Shown piece after piece: positions 9,973 to 18,788 of a DNA stretch of 64,000 bases. The DNA is taken from positions 62,001 to 126,000 of the forward strand of contig NZ_JAKILB010000002.1 of assembly GCF_023283895.1 (NCBI RefSeq). The letters run 5' to 3'. This DNA comes from Shewanella pneumatophori (GTDB lineage: Bacteria; Pseudomonadota; Gammaproteobacteria; Enterobacterales; Shewanellaceae). The notes under the pieces were generated by a model that made no database searches, had not been told where the DNA came from, and saw only the letters and a program-made list of their open reading frames with translations. The position numbers and the translations under genes were made by a program. Every line of letters starts with the position of its first letter. The stretch's first letter is position 1.

Positions 9973-11460
9973 ATGGAAGCTGAGATCGAACTCAAACTTT
10001 TCTTAAACGAAAATAACAAGAAAAGCCTTATAAAACTATTAGATAGCTTGCCTAATTGTGATGCGAAAGGTACAGAGGAACTCACCAATGGTTACTTTGA
10101 CACCGCTGATTTAGCGTTAAGAAAGTTAGACATGGGGTTGCGAATTAGAGGGATTAATCAGCATTTAGAGCAGACAATTAAGACAAAAGGTCAGGTTGTT
10201 GGCGGGATCCATTCACGTCCTGAATACAATGTTGATGTAGATCAAAATTTCCCGCAATTAAATTTGTTCCCAACTGATATTTGGCCAGATGATGCCAATG
10301 TGGAGCAAATTCAGGCAAATTTATACTGTTTATTCAATACCGACTTCACTCGTCAGCGTTGGCATATATTTGTTGAAGATAGTTTAGTTGAGGTTGCGTT
10401 AGACATTGGTGAGATAAGAGTTGATGAAGCGGTTGATGCCATTTGCGAACTCGAATTTGAATTATTAGCCGGTGATACCAGTGCGTTACTGGCGCTTGCG
10501 GGAATTGTTAGCCGCGAAATACCTGTGCGTTTGGGTAAAGCAAGTAAAGCTCAAAGAGGTTATCGATTGGCTGGGCAATATACGCCAGATACCATAGACC
10601 CACTTAAGTTTATTGAAATCGAGCCGCAGCAAAGTTTAAAGCAGGTAGCGATTAACCTATTAACACTGGGGCTAGATCGCTGGCAAACCATAGAGTCTAT
10701 GTTGCTCGATCCTGAGCAAGATCCATTCGCGCTACCTATGTTGAGTTATCGCTTACGAGCATGCATTCGTTTGCTTAAAAACACGCTCAAACAATTTGGT
10801 TTACTTGAAGAGTCGTTTCAAACCGATTTTGATTACATTGAGCAGCAACTTAACTTTATTGAAGAAGTGCTAAGTTTGTTTGGCATTATTGATGAGGGAG
10901 CGGCTTTAGTCTCGAAACTGCCGCAGTATCAAGCTTTAGTGGATGTGGCCGTAGATAAACTGCAGCAGCTCGATATTGTTGGCGAGGTTGAGCAACTCAT
11001 TGCCGATATTTGTTATGGCAGACTGCAGGTGCATTTAGTTGATCTATTAACCCAATTGATTGATGGCTCTGTGGCGATTGATAGACAGTTAGATTTGAAA
11101 CATTTCGCCGATCAAATGCAAGAAAATTCCTGGCAGAAGATTCTAGATGTGATGCCACAAGATAATGACCTCAGCACCTCTGACTATCTGTCAGTAGCTA
11201 AAGCGCTGGATGACAGTATTTTTGTTGGTGTGGCTTACGGTGGTCTCTATCCTGAAAAATCGCGGGATCAATTCAGAGCGCCTTGGCAAGACTTAGCGCT
11301 AGGAATCAGAACCTTGGCTGCATATCGTCAACTTAAAACTATTAGCGAGCTGGCCTATTTAGATATAAGCCAGTGGTTAGAGAATAAAGAGCAAAGCTTA
11401 GTGCAAGCGATGGAGTTTTCTCGCCACAGCGCATTGAAAAATGAGCCTTACTGGCGTTAG
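9973..11460 (+). CDS. ygiF: CYTH-CHAD inorganic triphosphatase
   Basis: 495-residue cytoplasmic protein with an N-terminal CYTH triphosphatase tunnel (about 1-200, opening with the hallmark EIELK) and a C-terminal CHAD domain (about 215-495, helical, rich in conserved His/Arg, likely polyphosphate-binding). E. coli YgiF hydrolyses inorganic triphosphate. A GTG at 9958 is also in frame, but the ATG at 9973 begins the family consensus and has AAGGTG about 12 bases upstream. Next to phosphate uptake genes, which is suggestive but not proof of shared regulation. Ends at a bidirectional terminator. Confidence 0.92.
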   Translation: MEAEIELKLFLNENNKKSLIKLLDSLPNCDAKGTEELTNGYFDTADLALRKLDMGLRIRGINQHLEQTIKTKGQVVGGIHSRPEYNVDVDQNFPQLNLFPTDIWPDDANVEQIQANLYCLFNTDFTRQRWHIFVEDSLVEVALDIGEIRVDEAVDAICELEFELLAGDTSALLALAGIVSREIPVRLGKASKAQRGYRLAGQYTPDTIDPLKFIEIEPQQSLKQVAINLLTLGLDRWQTIESMLLDPEQDPFALPMLSYRLRACIRLLKNTLKQFGLLEESFQTDFDYIEQQLNFIEEVLSLFGIIDEGAALVSKLPQYQALVDVAVDKLQQLDIVGEVEQLIADICYGRLQVHLVDLLTQLIDGSVAIDRQLDLKHFADQMQENSWQKILDVMPQDNDLSTSDYLSVAKALDDSIFVGVAYGGLYPEKSRDQFRAPWQDLALGIRTLAAYRQLKTISELAYLDISQWLENKEQSLVQAMEFSRHSALKNEPYWR

Positions 11461-11489
11461 CTGTTAATAGCACCCAGCAATATAAACGT

Positions 11490-11516
11490 AAAAGCCCACA
11501 TCACTGTGGGCTTTTT
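11490..11516. terminator. Bidirectional terminator between convergent genes
   Basis: Stem AAAAGCCCACA / TGTGGGCTTTT with TCAC loop. It has T-tracts on both strands, and serves ygiF (+) and the potassium channel gene (-). Confidence 0.88.
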
Positions 11517-11543
11517 ACTGTCAGTTCTTCTAAGGGTATTTAA

Positions 11544-12407
11544 CTATTTATCTGCGTTAAGCCTATTTTCTAGGTGGCTCTCTAATTTACCTTCCAGCTT
11601 GTCGTCAATTTTGTCTTCGATCTTTTCTTCAATAGTTTGTTTTAACTCATCGATTTCAGCCAACAGCTTTTTCTGATTGGCTTCCATTCGCTGCAGACTA
11701 TTATTTAGCTCACAGCGGATCTCCTCGGCATGACTATCAAGTTTTTCTGATTCATCGGGCGAAACAAACACAGACGCCATATAACCAGAAATCACACCAA
11801 AGAAGCTCACGCCACACACAATCACTACGCCACCAATAATATGCCCTGCAGTGGTTACCGGGTAGTAATCGCCATAACCCACGGTAGAAATAGTCACTAA
11901 GGCCCACCAAATAGCGCTTTCAGCGGAGTCGATATTGGCACCTTCAACGCCGCTTTCAACTATCAGTACTAATACAGAGGCAAAGGTCAAAATGGTGATT
12001 AATGCTACCAGCAAACTTGCAACGGTAGCTTGGCGCCGTTGTTTTAGCATGGGCACAATCAACGAGCGGGTGGTGCGAATAAGCCTAACAACACGTAAAA
12101 TTTGAAACAGGCGTGCCATTCGTAGTGCTTCAATGGCGGGAATGCTAGCTACAAAGTCTATCCAATGGTGCCTGAGGTATTCGCGCTTACTGCCGGCTTT
12201 GAATAGTTCATAGAAGAAATTAGACATAAACACCAAGCAGATGCAGGTGTCGATAAAAAACAGTAAGCGCCGGGTTTCGCCATCAATGCGACCGAATGTA
12301 ATCACCAACACCAGAATTACAGATAGCAGCGATAGCAACATCATCGCCAATTGCAGTGGCGTGGGGGGAGTATCAGGTTGTATTAACCAGCGCTTAGTAT
12401 TTGCCAT
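11544..12407 (-). CDS. Voltage-gated potassium channel (ion transporter family)
   Basis: 287-residue six-helix channel. The voltage-sensing S4 helix has basic residues at every third position (RMARLFQILRVVRLIRTTR). The pore loop carries the K+ selectivity filter TVGYGD at about residue 177, between S5 and S6. After the membrane part comes a charged coiled coil (about 225-287, with repeated KIEDKIDDKLEGKLE) that probably drives tetramer assembly. Likely conducts K+ in response to membrane potential. Downstream of a small gene on the same strand (57-base gap), possibly co-transcribed. Confidence 0.9.
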   Translation of the reverse strand: MANTKRWLIQPDTPPTPLQLAMMLLSLLSVILVLVITFGRIDGETRRLLFFIDTCICLVFMSNFFYELFKAGSKREYLRHHWIDFVASIPAIEALRMARLFQILRVVRLIRTTRSLIVPMLKQRRQATVASLLVALITILTFASVLVLIVESGVEGANIDSAESAIWWALVTISTVGYGDYYPVTTAGHIIGGVVIVCGVSFFGVISGYMASVFVSPDESEKLDSHAEEIRCELNNSLQRMEANQKKLLAEIDELKQTIEEKIEDKIDDKLEGKLESHLENRLNADK

Positions 12408-12463
12408 TATCGCGGTCCATCTTTGTCGGTGCAGCTTATTGGTTCAATAAATACCTAGTGGCG

Positions 12464-12793
12464 TTACTTCTCGGCGCTAAATTGAATCAAGTCGTCTAGC
12501 ACATGCTTTTTAATTTCCAGCTGTTGCTCGGCAGTTAACTGATACTTTTCAGCTAAGATCTCGTAATCACTTGGGCTGAGTGACACGGTTAAGCGTGGAC
12601 GCTTTGGTCTTTTGGTTACGCTCAGACCCAGTATTTCTCTAATTTGATCAGAAGGGCTCACGCCTGCATCAAGTGCCGCCTTACGGATTGCATATTGGAA
12701 TTTTTCATCCATATCAAAAGCAATTTGAGTTGCCTTGGCGGCTTTCTGGTTTTGCTGCCATTGCGCGGGTAAGGGATTTTTTTGTTTGGTCAT
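12464..12793 (-). CDS. Small uncharacterised protein upstream of the K+ channel
   Basis: 109 residues, not firmly recognised. The N-terminus is polar. The middle (FQYAIRKAALDAGVSPSDQIREIL) looks like a ribbon-helix-helix-type helix pair, and a basic linker (KRPKRPRL) precedes a predicted strand and helices. A DNA-binding role is possible but unproven. It is translated ahead of the channel gene on the same strand. AGGTA lies about 8-12 bases before the ATG. Confidence 0.7.
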   Translation of the reverse strand: MTKQKNPLPAQWQQNQKAAKATQIAFDMDEKFQYAIRKAALDAGVSPSDQIREILGLSVTKRPKRPRLTVSLSPSDYEILAEKYQLTAEQQLEIKKHVLDDLIQFSAEK

Positions 12794-12901
12794 GCGTGCG
12801 GTACCTAAAATTTACTTATCCGTCATCGAACGAACGGAATATGCCCCATGCTACCACTCATAGGAGCTGAAACAAAAATGGTTCTAAAACAATAGTGTGT
12901 T

Positions 12902-13166
12902 ATACCAATTAGTATAAGAAGTTGATCTACTCAGAGCGATTTTGGCAAACTAATTCAAGGCGAATAACTGAAAGAATGGTTAGTCCCTTGTGAAGTTATT
13001 CAACGCAGAAGTAGGCAGCCAAAAGCGCTCCAGAATGGCGAGTTTTAGCGGCTCTGATACTGCGTTAACAAGCTTGAACGTAGAGCAACTATGCTCTGTA
13101 CTTGTTGCCTTGTCTCAGTGCCGCTAAATTCTCGCTGAGCGACCAAATCTTTATACTTATTGGTAT
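12902..13166. repeat. 265-bp inverted-repeat element, copy 1
   Basis: Non-coding element ending in 16-base imperfect terminal inverted repeats (ATACCAATTAGTATAA at the left, the complement of ATACCAATAAGTATAA at the right). A second full copy of identical length is at 48863-49127 (roughly 85-90 percent identical by eye), and a remnant is at 28471-28515. Inside are further inverted segments (for example CTCAGAGCG near the left end against CGCTGAGCG near the right end). Size, ends and absence of a coding frame fit a miniature inverted-repeat transposable element. TTA flanks both sides here, but a target duplication is not evident at copy 2. Confidence 0.8.
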
Positions 13167-13179
13167 TAAAACCATTTAT

Positions 13180-13830
13180 TTATGCGCCAGGCCAATAATC
13201 TCTGATATCTGAAAGTGGGCGATAGATGGTTAACATCACATCGGTTTCGCCGCCTTCATAGACTTCAACGTCAATGGCTTTATCTTCATCATCGTCGAGT
13301 AATTGATATGCCTCAAAGGCATCACCAGTTGCGCCATCGGCATCTTGAGGTGGCTTTTGGCCACGGTAGTCTTGGCGGTGGAAATAGCCAAAATCACCTG
13401 AACTCACTTGATGGTAGTGCGCTGATAACCACTGCTCATAATCATGCAAGTCAGCCGACAATGTTTTAGTCGTTAGCTCTGCTTTACCTGGCTCTTCGAA
13501 GATCTCACTAAATTGATCTAAATCGAACAGCGCTTCAACTAGGCCTCGATTAAGTTTAATCGAGAGGCCAAGGTAAGTTTCATCATCTTCATCAAGGCTG
13601 AGAAAGATGGTGTCGTTACCGTGACCTTTTAACACCCACTCAGTTTGTTGTTTGCGTTGATACTCGTATGTATTCACTGCTTCAACTCGCAATTGCTGCC
13701 CACGCAGTTGTGGCGGCAAAGCAAAACTGTCATCAAGGGAGATCATGTCTCCCTTATTGAGTTTTGTTGGGTGATCGAGTTGACGTTTAGGTTCCTCTTT
13801 TTTGCCAAATAGGCTGCTTAGAAATCCCAC
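13180..13830 (-). CDS. DUF2491 protein, YjfK-like
   Basis: 216-residue cytoplasmic protein of the DUF2491 family, function unknown; begins MGFLSSLFGKKEEPKRQLDH and is strongly acidic. Last gene of a minus-strand cluster, 11 bases after the pspA-like gene, in the same order as E. coli yjfI-yjfJ-yjfK. Starts at a GTG with AAAGGAG in front. Presumably acts with the PspA-like protein at the membrane; this is inference from constant gene linkage. Confidence 0.85.
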   Translation of the reverse strand: MGFLSSLFGKKEEPKRQLDHPTKLNKGDMISLDDSFALPPQLRGQQLRVEAVNTYEYQRKQQTEWVLKGHGNDTIFLSLDEDDETYLGLSIKLNRGLVEALFDLDQFSEIFEEPGKAELTTKTLSADLHDYEQWLSAHYHQVSSGDFGYFHRQDYRGQKPPQDADGATGDAFEAYQLLDDDEDKAIDVEVYEGGETDVMLTIYRPLSDIRDYWPGA

Positions 13831-13841
13831 GTCAGTCTCCT

Positions 13842-14531
13842 TTAGCCTTTGCGTGCTTTAATACGGTCAAGTACCGCATTAGCGTTAGACTTTTGCTCAC
13901 CAATACCTGCCTCAGCAAGTTTGTCGTGCAGTGCCTTGTCGCTGTTCTCTTCCGCTAGCGTTTCAGACGCTTTTAGGCGGTCATCAAATGACTGCTGACG
14001 TGCCTTGATGCGCTCTAGTGAATCTTTAGCGTTAAGCAGTTTAGAGTTGCTACCTGCAAACGAATCAGTGATTGTCGCAGTGGCTTTTTGCACGCTTTCA
14101 GTGGTTTTCACCATAGTAAGCTGGCGCTGGTAATCAGCGACTTGACGCTCAGTTTTACGTACTAGCTCTTTTAGGCGAGTCGCATGAGCACTGAAGCTTT
14201 CGTTTGCCGCTTGTTGATCGCTAAGCTCTTGGTCAAGCTCTGCAATTTTTTCAGCGACTTCAAGTGCTAGTGGCTCGTTACCTTTTTCAAGTGCTTGAGT
14301 CACATAACCTTCGTGTTCAGCAACAGAGCGCTTTAAGCGGTCCACTTCACGGCTTGCTTGCATCTCTTTCGCCATGACTTCAGTTAGGTCACGCTTAGCT
14401 TTAGTGAGGTGCTTTTCAGCATCACGGATCTCTTGCTCAAAGATACGTGTTGCGTTTGCATCTACGATGCCTTGGCCAACTTCAGTAGCGCCGCCACGGA
14501 AGGCCGTAAGAATTTTGTTTAGAATACCCAT
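13842..14531 (-). CDS. PspA/IM30 family protein, YjfJ-like
   Basis: 229-residue, almost wholly coiled-coil protein of the PspA/IM30/Vipp1 (ESCRT-III-like) family, which binds and remodels stressed inner membranes as large oligomers. The amphipathic start (MGILNKILTAFRGGATEVGQ) and the long heptad helices to about residue 200 are visible. No pspBC genes or sigma-54-type PspF lie nearby, so this belongs to the separate yjfIJK branch rather than the classic phage-shock operon. AAAGGAG precedes the ATG. Co-transcribed with the genes on either side. Confidence 0.92.
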   Translation of the reverse strand: MGILNKILTAFRGGATEVGQGIVDANATRIFEQEIRDAEKHLTKAKRDLTEVMAKEMQASREVDRLKRSVAEHEGYVTQALEKGNEPLALEVAEKIAELDQELSDQQAANESFSAHATRLKELVRKTERQVADYQRQLTMVKTTESVQKATATITDSFAGSNSKLLNAKDSLERIKARQQSFDDRLKASETLAEENSDKALHDKLAEAGIGEQKSNANAVLDRIKARKG

Positions 14532-14543
14532 AATGTGGCTCCT

Positions 14544-14957
14544 TTATTTTAGGTAATCGACGAGTTCGTCGATCACTTCGAGACAGTTATCAGATAGAAC
14601 AGACAGTTCCTGCTCAATCTCTAGCATGCTTGATTGCACTGACAGCGCGCCGTAAACCACATACTTGTCATCGATTTTTGCAAATGATGAGAGTGGCATT
14701 GGAATGTTGAGCTCTAACATGGTCTCAAACATTTCAGCGCGACGTTCTTGATTCACTTCGTCTTCGCCCCATAAATAGCTGATGCAAAGCACTTGGTTGT
14801 CCGTTACCGATACAAATACCGGGATTTCTTCTCGGCCAACAACATTAACTTGTAAGACTTCCACGTCACCAGCAATTGGATAACAATCGAACTGAAAGCC
14901 AGTTTGGCTGTTGTCGCCAAGCGCATTTAGGTGGTTGGCAATTGTGTGGATATTCAT
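14544..14957 (-). CDS. DUF2170 protein, YjfI-like
   Basis: 137-residue cytoplasmic protein of the DUF2170 family, function unknown. An earlier in-frame ATG exists at 14975, but it lies inside the palindrome region; the ATG at 14957 has AAGGA five bases ahead and begins MNIHTIANHLN. First gene of the yjfI-yjfJ-yjfK-like unit. Two copies of the palindrome GACATA-N-TATGTC lie immediately upstream (14971-14983 and 15005-15017), so this unit very likely has its own regulated promoter. Confidence 0.87.
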   Translation of the reverse strand: MNIHTIANHLNALGDNSQTGFQFDCYPIAGDVEVLQVNVVGREEIPVFVSVTDNQVLCISYLWGEDEVNQERRAEMFETMLELNIPMPLSSFAKIDDKYVVYGALSVQSSMLEIEQELSVLSDNCLEVIDELVDYLK

Positions 14958-14968
14958 ATTTGTCCTTA

Positions 14969-15019
14969 TTGACATATTATGTCTGTGATTAAAGATAACA
15001 CCGAGACATAATATGTCAA
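14969..15019. promoter_or_regulatory. Twin palindromic operator upstream of the DUF2170-PspA-DUF2491 genes
   Basis: Two 16-base arms, TTGACATATTATGTCT (14969-14984) and AGACATAATATGTCAA (15004-15019), are perfect reverse complements of each other. Each arm is itself a palindrome (GACATA, one base, TATGTC). Centre-to-centre distance is 34 bases, about three helical turns, as for cooperatively bound dimers. A third copy stands at 19076-19090. The binding protein is unknown. Confidence 0.75.
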
Positions 15020-15048
15020 GGGCTATCTTTACGATTCAAAAATAAACT

Positions 15049-16833
15049 CTACTGATTTTCTAACCAAGCTTGCTGATGGTATTGATACAGCTGGCTTGAA
15101 CCTAAAACATTGGGCTTAATCTGGGCTTTATCTTGGTAGAAATTGCCCGGAAATTCAAAAGCTGCGTGAATAAGTCCTGGAGTTAGCCAAGGATCATTCA
15201 CTGGTAGCTGTTGCATATTGTTTAATCTATTACGTGCACTTTTACCACTTAAGGTGGCAATGCTCCAACCCCACTCGCCAAAACTTGGCACATTGTGGTG
15301 GTATTGATCCACATTAAAGCCTGCCAGTTCCAGTGTATTCGCCACCGAAATAAATGCTTTTGGTGCATGATAAGGCGAGGTCGACTGTATGGTTAAGGCA
15401 GCATCGTTACTCATTAGTTCCTTAAGCTTCAAATAGAAAGCGTCGGAATAAAGCTTATTAAGATCCGGATGGCTTGGATCGGGCAAGTCGACAATAATCG
15501 CATCAAACTTTTCTTCTTTAGCTAGCAGTTTGTCCACGCCATTAAAGGCATCGTCATACATAATGCGTACTCGAGGATCATTCAGTGCATTTTGGTTAAG
15601 CGCCAGTAATGCATCACTTAAATACTCTGGCATATCGCTGGCAGGCTCCATAAATAGCCTTACGAGCTCTTCATCAAGATCCATCAAGGTGACTTGCTTA
15701 GGTTGCCATTGCAATACTTGGGTTAGGCCTAAACCATCACCGCCACCAATAATTAATACTTTGTCATGGCGTGCGCTAGCGGCCATTGTTGGGTGTACTA
15801 AAAATGAGTGATAGATATGCTCGTCACTGCTAGAGAATTGCAAGCGACCATTGATATACAAGGAATGCACCGGCCCTAAGCCATTACCGCGTAAACGCTC
15901 GGTAAAGGTTAATTGCTGAAAGCGAGTCGCCTTGGCATAAACCACCTTGTCTTTATACAGCAGGTTATTGAAGTTTTGCTCCCAAGATGGGCCGTGCAAA
16001 GCTAGCAACACTAAAATACCGCTGGCCACAACATGGCCAACGAGTAGGAGTTTTACGTGACGAATTTGCTGCCAGAAGCGCCAGATAAAAATAAAGCCGG
16101 CCAGCAGATTAAAGCTGGCGGTTAATGCTGCAGCGAGTTGAATATCAATGGCTAACATAAAGCCAACCCAAATCGCAGCGCCAATGCCCGCACCAATGTA
16201 ATCGGCGCCATAAATGGTGCCAGCGTTATGCATTAGGTGAGCTTCAGACATTGCTTGGCGCACCCGGGCGATAAGTGGAATTTCCATACCTATCATTAGC
16301 CCCAGTAAAACGCCCCATACGTATGGCAAGTATTCGGCTAGCTTTTGCAGGGTGCCAATAAAGCCGCCATCGGGCAGCTGATCAGCAGGCAAGCCTAAGG
16401 TGTTAGCAATAATCAGTGGTAACTGCTGACCAAAGCCGATAACAGCGGCGGTAATTAAAATCGCGAGTGAGCCACATAAAGCCACACACAGCTCTAAAAC
16501 TGCAAAGCCAGTAAAGGCGCAGCGGATTTTACGCGCGGCAAATGCACCTAAACCCATAGAGACGATCATTAGGCCGATCATGGTATAAATCGCCGCTTCT
16601 AACGCGCCTAAAATACGCCCAGCATAATGGGATAAAAGGTATTCATAAATTAGACCACAACCAGCAAGTACCGCCATAATGCCGAGCAGCAAAATATCAT
16701 CAAACCAGCCAAGTTTACCTGACTCGATAGTTTGCTCGGTGCCGGAATTATTGGCTGTGGTGTGCTTGGCTGCAGCTTGTTGTTGCTGCAAAGATTGATT
16801 GTCGCTAACGGCGTTATTAGAGTCGGTTTGCAT
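15049..16833 (-). CDS. Membrane-anchored polyamine aminopropyltransferase (spermidine synthase-like)
   Basis: 594 residues. Residues about 45-275 hold some seven membrane helices. The C-terminal half (about 290-560) is a spermidine-synthase fold with the nucleotide-binding GGGDGLGLTQVLQW, the acidic LMDLDEELV and the active-site region DAIIVDLPDPSHPDL. It would transfer an aminopropyl group from decarboxylated S-adenosylmethionine to a polyamine-like acceptor; whether it makes spermidine or modifies another amine is not known. It sits between a DUF350 gene and the DUF2170-PspA-DUF2491 genes, linking polyamine chemistry with envelope maintenance. E. coli has a glutathionylspermidine-synthase-like ATP-grasp gene (yjfC) near its equivalent cluster instead. 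Confidence 0.9.
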   Translation of the reverse strand: MQTDSNNAVSDNQSLQQQQAAAKHTTANNSGTEQTIESGKLGWFDDILLLGIMAVLAGCGLIYEYLLSHYAGRILGALEAAIYTMIGLMIVSMGLGAFAARKIRCAFTGFAVLELCVALCGSLAILITAAVIGFGQQLPLIIANTLGLPADQLPDGGFIGTLQKLAEYLPYVWGVLLGLMIGMEIPLIARVRQAMSEAHLMHNAGTIYGADYIGAGIGAAIWVGFMLAIDIQLAAALTASFNLLAGFIFIWRFWQQIRHVKLLLVGHVVASGILVLLALHGPSWEQNFNNLLYKDKVVYAKATRFQQLTFTERLRGNGLGPVHSLYINGRLQFSSSDEHIYHSFLVHPTMAASARHDKVLIIGGGDGLGLTQVLQWQPKQVTLMDLDEELVRLFMEPASDMPEYLSDALLALNQNALNDPRVRIMYDDAFNGVDKLLAKEEKFDAIIVDLPDPSHPDLNKLYSDAFYLKLKELMSNDAALTIQSTSPYHAPKAFISVANTLELAGFNVDQYHHNVPSFGEWGWSIATLSGKSARNRLNNMQQLPVNDPWLTPGLIHAAFEFPGNFYQDKAQIKPNVLGSSQLYQYHQQAWLENQ

Positions 16834-16884
16834 TGAGTGTCTGTTGCTTAGAGAGTAATAAAAGAGTGTAAACAGTGAAGAAAA

Positions 16885-16907
16885 AGGGAGCCTGTAAAGT
16901 GCTCCCT
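16885..16907 (-). terminator. Hairpin between DUF350 gene and aminopropyltransferase gene
   Basis: Stem AGGGAGC / GCTCCCT with a 9-base loop. On the minus strand it is followed by TTTTTC. It could partly separate the first two genes of the cluster from the rest. Confidence 0.7.
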
Positions 16908-16915
16908 TATAACCA

Positions 16916-17815
16916 TTAAGCCATTAATGCGGCCAGAATGATGGCGATAGAGACGCTAATCGCCACTTCAACAGCAGCAAGACCAATATTGTGTTGCTGC
17001 TCAACTTCTTCGCATAAGTTGATATTGGCAAGCACCAGCTTTTTGATCAAAGTGATCAACAGTGACAACGACACTAACATCACAATCGAGAAGGTTAACC
17101 AACCAATCAAGTTGGCGATATAAGCTTCTGGATTAAAGATAATGAAGTGACTAGCAGCATTAAAGCTAAACGCCATTGCTAACATGTAACCGCTGTGACG
17201 AATCGCTAACGCAGTATGGCCTTGGGCTAATGCATCTTGCATTGACGCGCCTTGGTTGCGTTTCGCGTAGCGGTTTTCACGAGCGCGAGTCAGTAGCACC
17301 AACATCAGTTGTGAAATCGCAAAAGCACTAAAGATGGCGATAAAGGTATAAATGGTTAAGTCTTCTGCCCACAATAATACCGAGCGAATGATAATCGCAG
17401 TGGCAATAGCTGCAACCGCATCAACAATAGCTACCGATACATTACCTTTAATAATTAGCGCGTTTTTATCAATGTTATTTAGGGCAATTTTGTCATGTAA
17501 AAAGCGTCCAAGCTTGATCAGCACTAGGCCAAATAAGCCGTAGGCACTCATGCCAATCGCTTCGACCAAATAAGACTCTGCCGCTTCGCCTGTAATCGCG
17601 CCGGTTAATACAATACCTAACGCCATTACCGCGCCAGCAGTACTAATACCAAAAGCAAAGTTATCGTTTTCAGCCAGTTCATGGCGGCTGTTTACTTTTA
17701 CCGTCCACCCCTGCAAATAACGCATGAGTGTTAGCAGTAACACTGCAATGGCGATATCGATTGCCAGAATAATTAGTAGCTCTTGAGTGAGGCCGTAGTT
17801 GTCTAAAAATGTCAT
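16916..17815 (-). CDS. Double DUF350 membrane protein, YjfL-like
   Basis: 299-residue inner-membrane protein with about eight hydrophobic segments arranged as two DUF350 repeats (E. coli YjfL has one). Repeated helices include FAFGISTAGAVMALGIVLTGAI and, in the second half, the related LGWLTFSIVMLVSLSLLITLI. Function unknown; DUF350 proteins are recurrent partners of PspA-like and polyamine-related genes. AAGGAAC stands before the ATG, and the gene follows the lipoprotein gene by 13 bases, so the two are co-transcribed. Confidence 0.88.
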   Translation of the reverse strand: MTFLDNYGLTQELLIILAIDIAIAVLLLTLMRYLQGWTVKVNSRHELAENDNFAFGISTAGAVMALGIVLTGAITGEAAESYLVEAIGMSAYGLFGLVLIKLGRFLHDKIALNNIDKNALIIKGNVSVAIVDAVAAIATAIIIRSVLLWAEDLTIYTFIAIFSAFAISQLMLVLLTRARENRYAKRNQGASMQDALAQGHTALAIRHSGYMLAMAFSFNAASHFIIFNPEAYIANLIGWLTFSIVMLVSLSLLITLIKKLVLANINLCEEVEQQHNIGLAAVEVAISVSIAIILAALMA

Positions 17816-17828
17816 AAAAGTTCCTTAA

Positions 17829-18788
17829 TTATTTGCCTCGGCGAACACCGCGAGTAGTACGACTGCTGGAATTACGGAAGCTGCTGTCCTTAGAGTAGTT
17901 TGAGCGGAACTTGCTCTTACTGCTCGCAGTGCGTCCTGTTGAGCTAGCTTTTGGGGTACTGCTACTTTGTCTTGAAAGACTGGTTGAACCGGTACGCGAT
18001 TTTGCATACGGGCTATCAAACTTTTTACCTTGAGAGCTAAATTGCTTTTTGGTGCGCTCGTAGGTTTGGGTCTGCGCGCGTGCCTGTTTAGGCGAGGTAT
18101 AGCGGTAACGGCCTACGTCGTTGTAGTAACTGTAATTACGGCGGCTCGACCATCTGTCATAACCAATTGGGCCACGAGTGAGATTAGAGAACATAGAGTA
18201 CATGCCGTACCATGCCCAAAACGACATGCCATTAGAGCCCGTTTGCCAGCTACCGTAAGCAGGGTTACCGACTAACTGGCTACCTGCGCCAAAGTCCTCA
18301 GAACCGTTGGCAAGTGCTGCAGCTTCACGGCTAATAGAGTTAACTCTTGCGAGTGCACCATCAGACATATCGGCGACCACGTTAAGTGGATCCGACAACA
18401 TATCGTTGAAAAGACTTGGGTCAGCGGCTTGGTAGAGGTTTTCGACTTCAGCGAGTTGCTGATCGAGATCGACATAGTTCGCCGCATTTTGGGTATCGGT
18501 TAAGCGCCGAGTTAACGAGGTAAACATCGGGCCGCGATTAGTGGCGTCGGTCGCTAGCTCATTAAGTAACGGGCTTAATTCGGGCTTTTGCTTTTCTAAT
18601 ACTTGGACGTATTGTTTAAGCAAATTAGCATTACGTACCTGCCCGTCATTAAGCATATTACTCAGGGTATCTAAGCGCTGCTGTGTTAGCTGCTGATACT
18701 TGGCAATTTGCTCTGGTCTATCATCGCCACATCCTGCAAGGGCGAATACCATTAAGACGGTGAGAACGCGCATTAGCATTCCTGCCAT
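17829..18788 (-). CDS. Predicted lipoprotein with Ser/Arg-rich tail
   Basis: 319 residues, first gene of the cluster. A signal peptide ends in a lipobox (FALAGC, Cys at about residue 20), so it should be a lipid-anchored envelope protein. The first half is helical and polar. A Tyr/Trp-rich stretch (about 175-215, SFWAWYGMYSMF) follows, and the last about 85 residues are low-complexity, dominated by Ser, Arg, Lys and Thr, ending RTTRGVRRGK. The strongly basic tail might contact nucleic acid, lipopolysaccharide or peptidoglycan; this is speculation. Not recognised beyond that. GGAGAG precedes the ATG. Confidence 0.8.
   Translation of the reverse strand: MAGMLMRVLTVLMVFALAGCGDDRPEQIAKYQQLTQQRLDTLSNMLNDGQVRNANLLKQYVQVLEKQKPELSPLLNELATDATNRGPMFTSLTRRLTDTQNAANYVDLDQQLAEVENLYQAADPSLFNDMLSDPLNVVADMSDGALARVNSISREAAALANGSEDFGAGSQLVGNPAYGSWQTGSNGMSFWAWYGMYSMFSNLTRGPIGYDRWSSRRNYSYYNDVGRYRYTSPKQARAQTQTYERTKKQFSSQGKKFDSPYAKSRTGSTSLSRQSSSTPKASSTGRTASSKSKFRSNYSKDSSFRNSSSRTTRGVRRGK

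Noticed and set aside
13842-14531. Possible classic phage-shock pspA operon
   Set aside because: No pspB, pspC or pspF genes; partners are DUF2170 and DUF2491, which place it in the yjfIJK branch.
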